A stretch of 64,000 bases of DNA from Pseudomonas sp. CBZ-4. Its GTDB lineage: Bacteria > Pseudomonadota > Gammaproteobacteria > Pseudomonadales > Pseudomonadaceae. The stretch is from contig NZ_ANNV01000072.1 of assembly GCF_000346755.1 (NCBI RefSeq), positions 1-64,000 of the forward strand. Direction: 5' to 3'. The position numbers and the translations under genes were made by a program. Under the pieces are notes generated by a model. It saw only the letters and a program-made list of their open reading frames with translations. It was not told where the DNA came from and made no database searches. Positions 42,942 through 54,876 of the stretch are shown in pieces; position 1 is the stretch's first letter; every line of letters begins with the position of its first letter.

Positions 42942-43322
42942 TTACTCGATGACCAGAATTGCGTCCATCTCAACCTGCGCGCCCTTTGGCAGAGCGGCTA
43001 CGCCGATGGCGGCGCGGGCTGGGTAAGGTTGTTCGAAGTACTTGCCCATGATCTCGTTGACCTTGGCAAAGTGGCTCAGGTCGGTGAGGAAGATGTTCAA
43101 CTTGACGATGTCCTTGAACGAACCGCCAGCGGCTTCGGCAACGGACTTGAGGTTTTCGAAGACTTGCACGGTCTGTGCTTCGAAGCCTTCAACCAGTTCC
43201 ATGGTCTTTGGGTCCAGAGGGATCTGGCCGGACATGTAGACGGTGTTGCCCGCCTTGATCGCCTGGGAGTAGGTGCCGATGGCGGCCGGGGCCTTGTCGC
43301 TGGTGATAACAGTCTTGGTCAT
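42942..43322 (-). CDS. ridA: RidA-family enamine/imine deaminase
   Basis: This 126-residue YjgF/YER057c/UK114-family protein has the start [17 protein letters not shown], the [14 protein letters not shown] strand and the C-terminal [22 protein letters not shown] with the conserved arginine that binds the substrate carboxylate. RidA hydrolyses reactive 2-aminoacrylate from PLP enzymes. It lies 24 bp after spoT on the same strand, an arrangement also seen in other gamma-proteobacteria. Confidence 0.94.
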   Translation of the reverse strand: MTKTVITSDKAPAAIGTYSQAIKAGNTVYMSGQIPLDPKTMELVEGFEAQTVQVFENLKSVAEAAGGSFKDIVKLNIFLTDLSHFAKVNEIMGKYFEQPYPARAAIGVAALPKGAQVEMDAILVIE

Positions 43323-43346
43323 GAGTGACTCCTTGTAAGAGACAGG

Positions 43347-45452
43347 TTATGCACGCATGCGGGTGATACGAATCACACCGGTCAAGGCGCGCAGCTTCTT
43401 GATCACGCGGGCCAGGTGCACGCGGTCGTGCACGCTGACGACCAGTTGGACCACGCTGATGCGGCCATCGCGTTCATCCATGCTGATCTTCTCGATATTG
43501 CCGTCGGCTGCGTTGACGCTGCTGGCCAGCAGGGCGATCAGGCCGCGCTGGTGTTCCAGCTCGACGCGCAACTCGACGTTGAATTCGCCGGTGACATCCT
43601 TGGCCCACGAGAGCTGGATGCATTTTTCCGGGTTGTGGCGGATCTCGGTGATGTTGCGGCAGTTGTCCAGGTGCACCACCATGCCTTTGCCCGCCGACAG
43701 GTGGCCGACAATCGGGTCGCCCGGGATCGGCGTGCAGCACTTGGCGTAGCTGAGCACCAGGCCCTCGGTGCCACGAATTGCCAGCGGGCCTTCGGGGCTT
43801 GGCAGTTGCTCGCCTTCGCCGAGCAGGCGGCGGGCGACCACGTAGGCCATGCGGTTGCCCAGGCCGATATCTTCCAGCAGGTCTTCGATGGTTTCCTGGC
43901 GGTACTCGTGGAGCATCGCTTGCACGCGCTCGGCCGGGATCTTGTCGAGGGCGCTGTCGAAACCGTTGAGCACCTTGTTCAGCAGGCGTTCGCCCAGGCT
44001 GATGGACTCGGAGCGGCGCTGCAGCTTCAGGGCGTGGCGGATATGGGTGCGCGCCTTGCCGGTGACGACAAAGTTGAGCCAGGCCGGGTTCGGGCGTGCG
44101 CCCGGTGCGCTGACGATCTCCACCGTGGAGCCGCTTTGCAGCGGCTCGGACAGCGGCGCGAGACGGCGATTGATCCGACAGGCAATGCAGCTATTGCCCA
44201 CATCGGTGTGCACCGCATAGGCAAAATCGACCGCCGTGGAGCCTTTGGGCAGCTCCATGATCCGGCCTTTGGGCGTGAACACGTAGACCTCGTCCGGGAA
44301 CAGGTCGATCTTCACGCTTTCGATGAATTCCAGGGAGTTGCCGGCACGTTGCTGCATTTCCAGCACGCCTTTGACCCACTGGCGCGCGCGGGCGTGGGTG
44401 CCTTTTGGCTGCTCGTCGCCGCTGGATTTGTACAGCCAATGGGCGGCGATGCCGTTGTTGGCCATCTCTTCCATCTCGCGGGTGCGGATCTGGATCTCGA
44501 TCGGCACGCCATGCATACCAAACAACGTGGTATGCAGCGACTGATAGCCGTTGGCCTTGGGAATCGCGATGTAGTCCTTGAAGCGGCCCGGCAGGGGTTT
44601 GTACAAATTATGTACAGCGCCCAGCACGCGGTAGCAGGTGTCCACCTTGTCGACGATGATCCGGAACGCGTACACGTCCATGATCTCGTTGAAGGCCCGG
44701 CGCTTGCCGCGCATCTTCTTGTAGATGCCGTAGATGTGCTTCTGCCGGCCGCTGACCTCGCCCTCGATCTCATCGATGGCCAGGCAATGGCTCAGGGACT
44801 CTTCGATCTTGTTGACGATTTCCTTGCGGTTGCCCCGGGCGCGCTTGACCGCCTGGTAGATGCGCGCCGAACGCATCGGGTGCATGGCCTTGAAGCCGAG
44901 GTCTTCGAATTCGATACGAATGGCATGCATGCCCAGCCGGTTGGCGATGGGCGCGTAGATTTCCAGGGTTTCCTTGGCGATGCGCCGGCGTTTTTCGCCG
45001 GACAGCACTTCCAGCGTGCGCATGTTGTGCAGCCGGTCGGCCAGCTTGACCAGGATCACGCGGATATCGCGGGCCATGGCCATGGCCATCTTCTGGAAGT
45101 TTTCCGCCTGGGCTTCGGCCTTGGTCTCGAAGTTCATCTGGGTCAGTTTGCTGACCCCATCGACCAGTTCGGCCACGGTTTCGCCAAATTGGGCGCTGAG
45201 CGCTTCCTTGGCGATGCCGGTGTCTTCGATCACGTCATGCAGCATCGCGGCCATCAGGCTCTGATGGTCCATGTGCATGTCGGCAAGAATATTGGCCACC
45301 GCAAGAGGATGGGTGACATACGCCTCGCCACTGCGGCGGCGTTGGCCGTCGTGGGCTTGTTCGGCGTAGAAATACGCTCGGCGGACCAGGTTGACCTGGT
45401 CGGGGCCGAGGTAGGTCGATAAGCGATCGGCGAGGGCGTCTATGCTCGGCAT
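43347..45452 (-). CDS. spoT: Bifunctional (p)ppGpp synthetase/hydrolase SpoT
   Basis: This 701-residue Rel/SpoT protein has an N-terminal HD hydrolase domain with MLHDVIEDT (H72, D73, E76, D77, the known hydrolase residues). Further domains are a synthetase domain (about 190-340, with the GRFKDYIAIPKANGYQSLHTT segment), a TGS domain (about 385-450, VYVFTPKGRIMELPKGSTA) and a C-terminal ACT domain. The hydrolase motif is intact. It follows rpoZ by about 60 bp on the same strand, in the usual gmk-rpoZ-spoT order. Confidence 0.97.
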   Translation of the reverse strand: MPSIDALADRLSTYLGPDQVNLVRRAYFYAEQAHDGQRRRSGEAYVTHPLAVANILADMHMDHQSLMAAMLHDVIEDTGIAKEALSAQFGETVAELVDGVSKLTQMNFETKAEAQAENFQKMAMAMARDIRVILVKLADRLHNMRTLEVLSGEKRRRIAKETLEIYAPIANRLGMHAIRIEFEDLGFKAMHPMRSARIYQAVKRARGNRKEIVNKIEESLSHCLAIDEIEGEVSGRQKHIYGIYKKMRGKRRAFNEIMDVYAFRIIVDKVDTCYRVLGAVHNLYKPLPGRFKDYIAIPKANGYQSLHTTLFGMHGVPIEIQIRTREMEEMANNGIAAHWLYKSSGDEQPKGTHARARQWVKGVLEMQQRAGNSLEFIESVKIDLFPDEVYVFTPKGRIMELPKGSTAVDFAYAVHTDVGNSCIACRINRRLAPLSEPLQSGSTVEIVSAPGARPNPAWLNFVVTGKARTHIRHALKLQRRSESISLGERLLNKVLNGFDSALDKIPAERVQAMLHEYRQETIEDLLEDIGLGNRMAYVVARRLLGEGEQLPSPEGPLAIRGTEGLVLSYAKCCTPIPGDPIVGHLSAGKGMVVHLDNCRNITEIRHNPEKCIQLSWAKDVTGEFNVELRVELEHQRGLIALLASSVNAADGNIEKISMDERDGRISVVQLVVSVHDRVHLARVIKKLRALTGVIRITRMRA

Positions 45453-45512
45453 AGGAATGACTCCTGCCGCATGCGTTGACCCCGCGCCGTGCTACGTCGA
45501 CCAGGCATAGGC

Positions 45513-45776
45513 TTAGACGGCCTCGTTGGACTCGTCCTCGAACGCTGCAAACAGCGGTTCGTCTTCAACGATTTCGGCGTTGGCGATGAACTCGTAGCTC
45601 ATCAGGCCTTCAGCGATTTCACGCAGGGCCACAACGGTAGGCTTGTCGTTTTCCCACTGAACCAGGGGCTCTTTGCCGCCAGTGGCCAGTTGACGGGCAC
45701 GCTTGGTAGAGAGCATGACCAGCTCAAAGCGGTTTGCCACGTGGTCTAGGCAGTCTTCAACGGTTACGCGGGCCAT
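45513..45776 (-). CDS. rpoZ: RNA polymerase omega subunit
   Basis: This 87-residue protein begins [21 protein letters not shown] and contains the conserved RARQL and ALREIAEG motifs. Omega helps assemble beta-prime and is part of one ppGpp-binding site on polymerase, which fits its position just upstream of spoT. The tail is acidic ([14 protein letters not shown]). Confidence 0.97.
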   Translation of the reverse strand: MARVTVEDCLDHVANRFELVMLSTKRARQLATGGKEPLVQWENDKPTVVALREIAEGLMSYEFIANAEIVEDEPLFAAFEDESNEAV

Positions 45777-45943
45777 GATATTCCTCGGAGCGGATGCAAG
45801 ATGCGCGCTGCCCGGTTGGGCGAGCGGACTGAACAGTTTAAAAAATCACCAGCGTTTAGGGAAGCGCTGATTTTTCGCAAGCCTGGGTAAAACCGCTGCA
45901 AGTGCCAATGTAAAGCCCTTGCAGCGGTTTTGGGAAGAGCTAA

Positions 45944-47438
<1,495 letters not shown>

Positions 47439-47571
47439 GGAGGTACCTCGCGTTGCAGGTTAAGAAGGCGCAGGATTGTAGCGCAGTGGGGCGGGCACGC
47501 CCAAACAATGGGCGACGGCCTGGCCATTCGTAACCGAATTTTTAGAAGTGCCCCGAATCGGCCCACGGCTC

Positions 47572-47577
47572 TATAAT
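47572..47577 (+). promoter_or_regulatory. Candidate -10 element of rph
   Basis: A perfect TATAAT lies 38 bp upstream of the rph ATG in the gap between yicC and rph. No good -35 hexamer is seen at 16-18 bp before it, so the promoter may be weak or need help from a factor. Confidence 0.4.
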
Positions 47578-47614
47578 GCTCGGCAGTTTTTCGTCCTCAG
47601 TACAGGTATCCCCT

Positions 47615-48337
47615 ATGAAACGTCCAAGTGGTCGCGTTGCCGATCAGCTCCGCTCGATCCGCATCACCCGCAACTACACCAAACACGCCGAGGGATCTGT
47701 ACTGGTCGAGTTTGGCGATACCAAGGTGATCTGCACCGTCAGCGTCGAAAACGGCGTGCCGCGTTTCCTCAAAGGCCAGGGCCAGGGTTGGTTGACCGCC
47801 GAGTACGGCATGCTGCCGCGCGCCACCGGCGAGCGTAACCAGCGTGAAGCCAGCCGTGGCAAGCAAGGCGGGCGCACTCTGGAAATCCAGCGCCTGATCG
47901 GCCGCTCCCTGCGCGCAGCCCTGGACATGTCCAAGCTGGGCGACGTGACCCTGTACGTCGATTGCGACGTGATCCAGGCCGATGGTGGCACCCGCACGGC
48001 ATCCATCACGGGCGCCATGGTGGCCCTGGTCGATGCACTGAAAGTGATCAAGAAGCGTGGCGGCCTGAAAGGCGGTGACCCGCTCAAGCAAATGATCGCC
48101 GCCGTCTCGGTGGGCATGTATCAGGGCGAGCCAGTGCTGGACCTGGACTACCTGGAAGACTCGGCCGCCGAGACTGACCTGAACGTAGTCATGACCAGCA
48201 CCGGTGGTTTCATCGAAGTGCAGGGCACCGCCGAAGGCGCGCCATTCCAGCCGGCCGAGCTGAACGCCATGCTGGCCCTGGCCCAGAAAGGCATGACCGA
48301 AATCTTCGAACTGCAGAACGCCGCACTGGCTGACTGA
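47615..48337 (+). CDS. rph: Ribonuclease PH
   Basis: This 240-residue phosphorolytic 3'-exoribonuclease trims tRNA precursors. Family features are [15 protein letters not shown] at the start, [39 protein letters not shown] and the [14 protein letters not shown] phosphate-site region. The ATG at 47615 gives the standard length and N-terminus; a 13-codon extension upstream overlaps the TATAAT box. Unlike the E. coli K-12 rph-1 allele, the frame is intact. Confidence 0.97.
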   Translation: MKRPSGRVADQLRSIRITRNYTKHAEGSVLVEFGDTKVICTVSVENGVPRFLKGQGQGWLTAEYGMLPRATGERNQREASRGKQGGRTLEIQRLIGRSLRAALDMSKLGDVTLYVDCDVIQADGGTRTASITGAMVALVDALKVIKKRGGLKGGDPLKQMIAAVSVGMYQGEPVLDLDYLEDSAAETDLNVVMTSTGGFIEVQGTAEGAPFQPAELNAMLALAQKGMTEIFELQNAALAD

Positions 48338-48360
48338 TACCTGCCTCAAGGAGACGCGCC

Positions 48361-48729
48361 ATGAATGACAGCCAAATGCCAGTGCCTACGCCTTCCTACG
48401 AAGTGCGCCAGGGTGCGATGTTGTGCCATCTCGCGGCATTTCTGGGGTTTGTATTCCCCTTCGGCAGTGTCGTCGGGCCGCTGATCCTCTGGCAGATGAA
48501 GAAAGAGTTGGACCCGTTCATTGATGATCAGGGCAAGGAGGCGCTGAACTTCCAGATCACCGTGGCCATCGCCTGGATCGTGTGCATCGTGCTGGCCTTT
48601 GCGGTCATTGGGTTCTTCCTGATGACGGCGCTGGCCATCGCCGGTGTGGCACTGACGATCATCGGTGCGATCAAGGCCAACAAGGGGATCGCCTATCGCT
48701 ATCCCTTGACCTGGCGACTGATCAAATAA
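48361..48729 (+). CDS. DUF4870 membrane protein
   Basis: This 122-residue Tic20-like small membrane protein has three predicted helices (about 20-45, 62-82, 85-105) and the conserved FIDDQGKEALNFQIT segment. It lies 23 bp after rph with an AAGGAGACGC ribosome site and is probably cotranscribed. I recall a homologue at the same place between rph and crc in PAO1. Function is unknown. Confidence 0.88.
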   Translation: MNDSQMPVPTPSYEVRQGAMLCHLAAFLGFVFPFGSVVGPLILWQMKKELDPFIDDQGKEALNFQITVAIAWIVCIVLAFAVIGFFLMTALAIAGVALTIIGAIKANKGIAYRYPLTWRLIK

Positions 48730-48740
48730 TGAGCGCCCAC

Positions 48741-48770
48741 AAAAAAACCGACAGCGATGTCGGTTTTTTT
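48741..48770. terminator. Bidirectional terminator between DUF4870 gene and crc
   Basis: A 13-bp perfect stem (AAAAAAACCGACA / TGTCGGTTTTTTT) with loop GCGA gives a T-run on both strands. It lies between convergent genes and should end both transcripts. Confidence 0.93.
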
Positions 48771-48787
48771 GTACCTGGAAAAAGACC

Positions 48788-49567
48788 TCAGATGGTCAGT
48801 GTCCAGTCGTAGTCCACGATCAGCGGCGCGTGCTGCGAGAAGCGCGGCTGGCGCGGCAAGCGTGCGCTGCGCACGAACCGGCGCAGGCCCGGGGTCAGCA
48901 GCTGGTAGTCGAAACGCCAGCCCAGGTTGAGCATCTCAGCCTGTTCGTTGTCTGGCCACCAGCTGTACTGGTCGCCTTCGCGGCTGACTTCGCGCAGGGC
49001 ATCGACATACCCCATGTTGCCGACAATCTCGTCCATCCAGGCCCGTTCCGGCGCCAGGAAGCCCGGGGATTGCTGGCTGTCGCGCCAGTTCTTGATATCC
49101 AGCTTCTGTTGCGCCACGTACAGCGAGCCACAATAAATGTACTCGCGACGTTTGCGTCGCTGTTTATCCAGGTAACGGGCGAAGTCGTCCATTAGCTTGA
49201 ACTTCTGGTTCAAGTCTTCATCGCCGTTCTGCCCCGAAGGAAGCAGCAAGGTCGCGATGCTGACCTTATCGAAATCGGCTTGCAGGTAGCGCCCGTAGCG
49301 GTCGGCTGTCTCGAAGCCGAGGCCGCTGATGACCGCCTTGGGTTGCAACCGCGAATACAAAGCCACGCCACCTTGGGTGGGCACTTCGGCATCGCAGGCA
49401 TAAAGGAAGTAGCCATCCAGTTGGAAGGCTGGGTCGTCCAGTTCAAAGGCGGAGGCGCGGGTATCCTGCAGGCAGATGACGTCGGCATTCTGGGCTTGCA
49501 GCCAACTGAGCAAACCACGCTCGACTGCAGCCTGAATACCATTAACGTTCACACTGATGATCCGCAT
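48788..49567 (-). CDS. crc: Catabolite repression control protein Crc
   Basis: This 259-residue protein has the exonuclease III/AP-endonuclease fold (MRIISVNVNGIQAAVERG start). The catalytic set is lost: CLQDTRA replaces CLQE, YCGSLY replaces the GD.N motif, and SQHAPLIVD replaces SDH at the C-terminus. This matches Crc, which acts with Hfq to repress translation of catabolic mRNAs rather than cutting nucleic acid. Its position next to pyrE, and its length, are as in other pseudomonads. The start at 49567 is the family start; a 12-codon extension upstream runs into the intergenic palindrome. Confidence 0.95.
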   Translation of the reverse strand: MRIISVNVNGIQAAVERGLLSWLQAQNADVICLQDTRASAFELDDPAFQLDGYFLYACDAEVPTQGGVALYSRLQPKAVISGLGFETADRYGRYLQADFDKVSIATLLLPSGQNGDEDLNQKFKLMDDFARYLDKQRRKRREYIYCGSLYVAQQKLDIKNWRDSQQSPGFLAPERAWMDEIVGNMGYVDALREVSREGDQYSWWPDNEQAEMLNLGWRFDYQLLTPGLRRFVRSARLPRQPRFSQHAPLIVDYDWTLTI

Positions 49568-49588
49568 AAATGGCCCCAAAAATCGCGT

Positions 49589-49605
49589 GCGTGTATGATA
49601 CACGC
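49589..49605. promoter_or_regulatory. 17-bp palindrome between crc and pyrE
   Basis: A perfect inverted repeat, GCGTGTAT-G-ATACACGC, lies in the 82-bp gap between the divergent genes crc and pyrE, 22 bp from the crc start and 45 bp from the pyrE start. It could be an operator or contain overlapping promoter -10 elements (TATGAT on plus, TATCAT on minus). No known binding factor is assigned. Confidence 0.45.
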
Positions 49606-49649
49606 CGTCTAACTAATTAGCTAAATCCGTGGTATCTGAGGCTTTTTTC

Positions 49650-50297
49650 ATGCAGGCGTATCAACGCGATTTCATTCGTTTTGCCATCGATCGCGGCGTT
49701 TTGCGCTTCGGTGAGTTCACTCTCAAGTCCGGGCGCACCAGCCCGTACTTCTTCAATGCAGGCTTGTTCAACTCGGGTTCGGCCCTGGCTCAGCTGGGTC
49801 GTTTCTACGCGGCGGCCATCGTTGAAAGCGGTATTTCCTTCGACGTGCTGTTCGGCCCTGCCTACAAGGGCATCCCCCTGGCCGCTGCAACCGCCGTGGC
49901 GTTGGCGGAACATCATGGGCAGGATCTGCCGTGGTGCTTCAACCGCAAGGAAGCCAAGGCCCATGGCGAAGGTGGCAGCCTGGTGGGCGCGCCGCTCACC
50001 GGCGACGTGCTGATCATCGATGACGTGATCACCGCCGGTACCGCCATCCGCGAGGTGATGCAGATCATCGCTTCCCAGGACGGCGCCAAGGCTGCTGGCG
50101 TGCTGATCGCGTTGAACCGCCAGGAGCGTGGCAACGGTGAATTGTCGGCGATCCAGGAAGTGGAGCGTGACTTCGGCATTCCGGTGGTGAGCATTGTGTC
50201 GTTGAACCAGGTGTTGCAGTTCCTGGAAGATGATCCGCAGCTCAAGCAGCATTTGCCGGCGGTCAAGGCGTACCGCGAGCAGTTCGGCGTTCAGTAA
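49650..50297 (+). CDS. pyrE: Orotate phosphoribosyltransferase
   Basis: This 215-residue pyrimidine-synthesis enzyme joins orotate with PRPP. The PRPP-binding loop [13 protein letters not shown] is intact, as are the [16 protein letters not shown]-terminal region and the [10 protein letters not shown] catalytic loop. The start at 49650 ([12 protein letters not shown]) is preferred; an in-frame upstream start 7 codons earlier has a poorer ribosome site. It is divergent from crc. Confidence 0.97.
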   Translation: MQAYQRDFIRFAIDRGVLRFGEFTLKSGRTSPYFFNAGLFNSGSALAQLGRFYAAAIVESGISFDVLFGPAYKGIPLAAATAVALAEHHGQDLPWCFNRKEAKAHGEGGSLVGAPLTGDVLIIDDVITAGTAIREVMQIIASQDGAKAAGVLIALNRQERGNGELSAIQEVERDFGIPVVSIVSLNQVLQFLEDDPQLKQHLPAVKAYREQFGVQ

Positions 50298-50300
50298 TAC

Positions 50301-50407
50301 TGTGGGAGCTGGGCCTGTGTGGGAGCGGGCTTGCCCGCGATAGCGGTTTATCTGGCGACATTGTTGTTGAATGTGCCGCCGTCATCGCAGGCAAGCCAGC
50401 TCCCACA
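50301..50407. repeat. Nested REP cluster after pyrE
   Basis: Three REP pieces are seen: a truncated TGTGGGAGCTGGGCC, then a full TGTGGGAGCGGGCTTGCCCGCGATAGCGG, then the inverted GCAGGCAAGCCAGCTCCCACA. The second unit begins 15 bp into the first, as if one element had entered another. Confidence 0.88.
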
Positions 50408-50420
50408 TTTGGACCGAGTA

Positions 50421-50468
50421 CAAACAAAAAGGCCCCGCTCAATCTGATTGAGCGGGGCCTTTTGTTTG
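50421..50468. terminator. Bidirectional terminator between pyrE and argB
   Basis: A long stem with arms AAGGCCCCGCTCAATC and GATTGAGCGGGGCCTT is flanked by an A-run on the left and TTTTG on the right. The genes on each side converge here, so it can serve both. Confidence 0.93.
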
Positions 50469-50474
50469 CAGTAC

Positions 50475-51380
<906 letters not shown>

Positions 51381-51402
51381 TCAGGGCTCCGGTGCAAAAA
51401 AA

Positions 51403-52797
51403 TCAGAACGGTAATTGGAGATCAGGGGCAACACGTTTCAACTGGGCGTGGAACACGTCCTTGATGCGCTGCAACTCGGCCTCGGTATCCGCCTCGAAGC
51501 GCAGGACCAGCACCGGTGTGGTGTTGGACGCGCGAACCAGGCCCCAGCCTTGGGCGTAATCGACTCGCACACCATCAATGGTGGTCAGGTTGGCGCCTTC
51601 GCCCCATTGCGCATCGTGCAGTGCGTCAATGATGCTGAATTTGCTCTCCTCGGTCACATGGATATTGATCTCTGGCGTAGAAATATCATTCGGGAAGGTC
51701 TGAAACAGCTCTTCAGCCGTGGATTTTTCCTTGCTGAGGATCTCCAGCAGACGAGCGGCGCTGTAAATGCCGTCGTCAAAGCCGAACCAGCGCTCCTTGA
51801 AGAACACGTGGCCGCTCATTTCGCCGGCCAACAGGGCGCCGGTTTCCTTCATTTTCTTTTTGATCAACGAGTGACCGGTCTTCCACATTAGCGGGCGGCC
51901 GCCATATTCCTTGATCAGCGGGGTGAGGCGGCGGGTGCACTTCACGTCAAAGATGATCTCGGCGTTGGGGTTGCGCGCCACCACGTCACGGGCGAACAGC
52001 ATCAGCAGGCGATCGGGGAACACGATCTCGCCGGTTTCGGTCACCACGCCGACACGGTCACCGTCGCCGTCAAAGGCCAGGCCGACGTCAGCCCCGGTTT
52101 CCTTGACCTTGGCGATCAGATCCACCAGGTTCTCTGGCTTGCCCGGGTCTGGGTGGTGGTTGGGGAAGTTGCCGTCAACGTCGCAGAACAGCGGGATCAC
52201 TTCGCAGTTCAGGGCTTCGAGCAGTTGCGGGGCGATCACGCCGGCCGCGCCATTGCCGCAATCCACCACCACTTTGAGGCGGCGTGCGAGTTTGACGTCG
52301 CGGGTGATTTCATCGGAGTAGCGCTGCAGGATGTCGACCTTGGTGATGCTGCCCTTGCCGCTGGTCAGGTCATTGGTCTTCAAGCGCGTGTGCAGGGCCT
52401 GGATTTGCTCGTTGGCAAGGGTGTCGCCGGCGATGACGATCTTGAAGCCGTTGTAGTCCGATGGGTTATGGCTGCCGGTGAGCATGACCCCGGACTTGCC
52501 GGCCAGTACGTTGGCGGCGTAGTACAGCGCAGGGGTTGGCACCAGGCCGACATCGCTGACATGGCAGCCGCTGTCGGCCAGGCCCTGGATCAACTGCTCG
52601 ACCAGCTCAGGGCCGGACAGGCGGCCGTCACGGCCTACCGAGACGTTCGGCTCATCCTGGGCCAGGCTCTGGGCGCCGATGGCGCGGCCGATCCAGTAGG
52701 CGGTTTCGGCGGTCAGGGTCTTGGGCACTACGCCACGGATGTCATAGGCGCGAAAGATGCTGTCGGGGAATGTCGGGGCTACTCGTGCGGTACTCAT
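51403..52797 (-). CDS. algC: Phosphomannomutase/phosphoglucomutase AlgC
   Basis: This 464-residue phosphohexomutase supplies mannose-1-P and glucose-1-P for alginate, LPS and rhamnolipids. The phosphoserine loop TGSHNPSDYNG is present (S109), as are the metal loop DGDGDRVG and the substrate loop GEMSGH. The start at 52797 (MSTARVAPTFPDSIF) fits the length recalled for P. aeruginosa AlgC; an ATG six codons earlier is not favoured. The gene order dut-algC-argB matches other pseudomonads. Confidence 0.95.
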   Translation of the reverse strand: MSTARVAPTFPDSIFRAYDIRGVVPKTLTAETAYWIGRAIGAQSLAQDEPNVSVGRDGRLSGPELVEQLIQGLADSGCHVSDVGLVPTPALYYAANVLAGKSGVMLTGSHNPSDYNGFKIVIAGDTLANEQIQALHTRLKTNDLTSGKGSITKVDILQRYSDEITRDVKLARRLKVVVDCGNGAAGVIAPQLLEALNCEVIPLFCDVDGNFPNHHPDPGKPENLVDLIAKVKETGADVGLAFDGDGDRVGVVTETGEIVFPDRLLMLFARDVVARNPNAEIIFDVKCTRRLTPLIKEYGGRPLMWKTGHSLIKKKMKETGALLAGEMSGHVFFKERWFGFDDGIYSAARLLEILSKEKSTAEELFQTFPNDISTPEINIHVTEESKFSIIDALHDAQWGEGANLTTIDGVRVDYAQGWGLVRASNTTPVLVLRFEADTEAELQRIKDVFHAQLKRVAPDLQLPF

Positions 52798-53061
52798 CGC
52801 GGGGGGAAACTCCATCTGAAGGGGGCAAGGCTGGCCGTAAAGCGGCTGACCGGCAGGCTCAAACTGAAGGGTATGACGACTTTTTTGGCGCAGAGTTCGT
52901 GGTGCAAAAGTGCCATCGGCGCAGTGGCTCCGTGCTTTTCTCTGCGTAATGCACTGATTTCGCTGGGGAAATCTCGCTGATTAGAACCGCGCATTCTTCA
53001 TCCTGAAAAGCCATGCGGTGGCGTCGGGCCGGGCAGGGGTGCCCGGCCTGATTCAGCTTAG

Positions 53062-53517
53062 TCAGTGGCTGCCGGAATGGCCAAAGCCGCCTGCGCCGCG
53101 TTGTGTTTCAGCAAATTCCTCGACCAGTTCGAAGTGCGCCTGCACCACGGGTACCAGTACCAACTGAGCGATGCGCTCGCCGACAACGATGTTGAACGCG
53201 GTCTGGCCACGGTTCCAGCACGACACCATCAGCTCGCCCTGGTAGTCCGAGTCGATCAGGCCGACCAGGTTGCCCAGCACGATGCCGTGTTTGTGGCCCA
53301 GGCCGGAGCGCGGCAGGATCAGCGCCGCCAGGCCAGGGTCGCCGACGTAGATCGACAGGCCGGTAGGAATCAGGAGGGTCTGGCCCGGCTCGAGGACGGT
53401 GTCTTCCTTGAGCATGGCGCGCAGGTCCAGGCCAGCGGAGCCTGGGGTGGCGTAGGCCGGCAGCGGGAAGTCGGTGCCGATGCGGGGGTCGAGGATCTTG
53501 GCTTGCAAAGCGTGCAT
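53062..53517 (-). CDS. dut: dUTP diphosphatase
   Basis: This 151-residue trimeric dUTPase has all five motifs: [30 protein letters not shown] and the C-terminal [10 protein letters not shown] arm. It breaks down dUTP and supplies dUMP. Its start is 5 bp after the coaBC stop and both are on the same strand, an arrangement common in proteobacteria. Confidence 0.98.
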   Translation of the reverse strand: MHALQAKILDPRIGTDFPLPAYATPGSAGLDLRAMLKEDTVLEPGQTLLIPTGLSIYVGDPGLAALILPRSGLGHKHGIVLGNLVGLIDSDYQGELMVSCWNRGQTAFNIVVGERIAQLVLVPVVQAHFELVEEFAETQRGAGGFGHSGSH

Positions 53518-53522
53518 GGAAA

Positions 53523-54731
53523 TTAAACCTGGTTCAGCCGTTGGGCGATAAAAGAGATCAGTTGGCGGGCAATCTTGCCCTTGCTGGTCTGGGCGAAAAG
53601 GGTGGCGTGCAGCTCGCGGTCGATCACGCTGCAGGCGTTTTCCTCGCTGTTGAAGCCGATGCTCGGGTTGGCGACATCGTTGGCAACGATCAGGTCGAGG
53701 TTTTTGTCTTTCAATTTGCGTGCGGCGTAGTCCAGCAGATGCTCGGTCTCGGCGGCGAAGCCGACACTGAACGGGCGGTCGGGACGCGTGGCGATGGTGG
53801 CCAGGATGTCCGGGTTGCGCACCATTTGCAGGAGCAGGCCGTCACCGCTCGTAGGGTCTTTCTTGAGCTTTTGCGGGGCGACGACTTCCGGACGGTAGTC
53901 CGCAACTGCTGCCGAGGCGATGAACAGGTCGCAGGGAATGGCTGCCTCGCAGGCCGCAAGCATGTCGCGGGCGCTGACCACGTCGATTCGCGTGACCCGA
54001 TCAGGGGTGGGCAAATGCACCGGCCCGGTGATCAGGGTGACGCGTGCGCCTGCCTCGACCGCCGCCTCTGCCAAGGCAAAGCCCATTTTTCCTGAGCTAT
54101 GGTTGGTGATGTAGCGCACCGGGTCGATGTTTTCCTGGGTCGGGCCAGCGGTGATCAGCACGTGCTTGCCAGTCAGGGCCAGGTGCTGGAAGCACTCCGC
54201 TGCGCACAGTGCGAGATCGGTGGCTTCCAGCATGCGGCCCATGCCGACGTCGCCGCAGGCCTGGCTGCCGGACGCCGGGCCGAACACCTTGAGGCCGCGG
54301 CTTTGCAGGAGTTGGGTGTTGGCCTGGGTGGCCGGGTCGCGCCACATGGCCTGGTTCATGGCCGGGGCGATGGCCACGGTGGCATCGGTGGCCAGTACCA
54401 GGGTGGTCAGCAGGTCATCGGCGATGCCTTGGGCCAGACGGGCGATCAGGTCGGCGGTGGCCGGGGCGATCAGCACCAGGTCGGCCCATTTAGCCAGCTC
54501 GATATGGCCCATGGCGGCTTCGGCAGCCGGGTCCAGCAGGTCAAGGTGAACCGGGTGGCCGGACAGCGCTTGCATGGTCAGCGGGGTGATGAACTCACTG
54601 CCGCCGCGTGTCATGACCACGCGCACTTCGGCGCCGTGGTCCAGGAGCCTGCGAACCAGTTCTGCGCTCTTGTAGGCGGCAATGCCGCCGCCGACGCCGA
54701 GAACGATGCGTTTCCGATACAGACGCTGCAT
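53523..54731 (-). CDS. coaBC: Bifunctional phosphopantothenoylcysteine decarboxylase/synthetase CoaBC
   Basis: This 402-residue coenzyme A synthesis enzyme has an N-terminal CoaC flavoprotein domain (about 1-185, with [27 protein letters not shown] and [13 protein letters not shown]) and a C-terminal CoaB synthetase domain (about 190-400, with [14 protein letters not shown] and the NHSSGKMG substrate loop). It lies upstream of dut and divergent from radC. Confidence 0.97.
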   Translation of the reverse strand: MQRLYRKRIVLGVGGGIAAYKSAELVRRLLDHGAEVRVVMTRGGSEFITPLTMQALSGHPVHLDLLDPAAEAAMGHIELAKWADLVLIAPATADLIARLAQGIADDLLTTLVLATDATVAIAPAMNQAMWRDPATQANTQLLQSRGLKVFGPASGSQACGDVGMGRMLEATDLALCAAECFQHLALTGKHVLITAGPTQENIDPVRYITNHSSGKMGFALAEAAVEAGARVTLITGPVHLPTPDRVTRIDVVSARDMLAACEAAIPCDLFIASAAVADYRPEVVAPQKLKKDPTSGDGLLLQMVRNPDILATIATRPDRPFSVGFAAETEHLLDYAARKLKDKNLDLIVANDVANPSIGFNSEENACSVIDRELHATLFAQTSKGKIARQLISFIAQRLNQV

Positions 54732-54876
54732 TGGTTTGCCTTTCCAGTTCAGTGATGCCAGTTCAGTGACGCCTGCGATGCCCCCTCCCCAGGGGAAATC
54801 ACATGCAAAAAAGAGGGCTTACGATAACACAGCGCCCGCCAGGCAACAGCGGCGCACAGGTGGAGAGGGAGGTGGG

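Noticed and set aside
47541..47577. Full sigma-70 promoter for rph
   Set aside because: The TATAAT is perfect, but no -35 lies at 16-18 bp; TTTAGA is 25 bp away. Only the -10 is reported.
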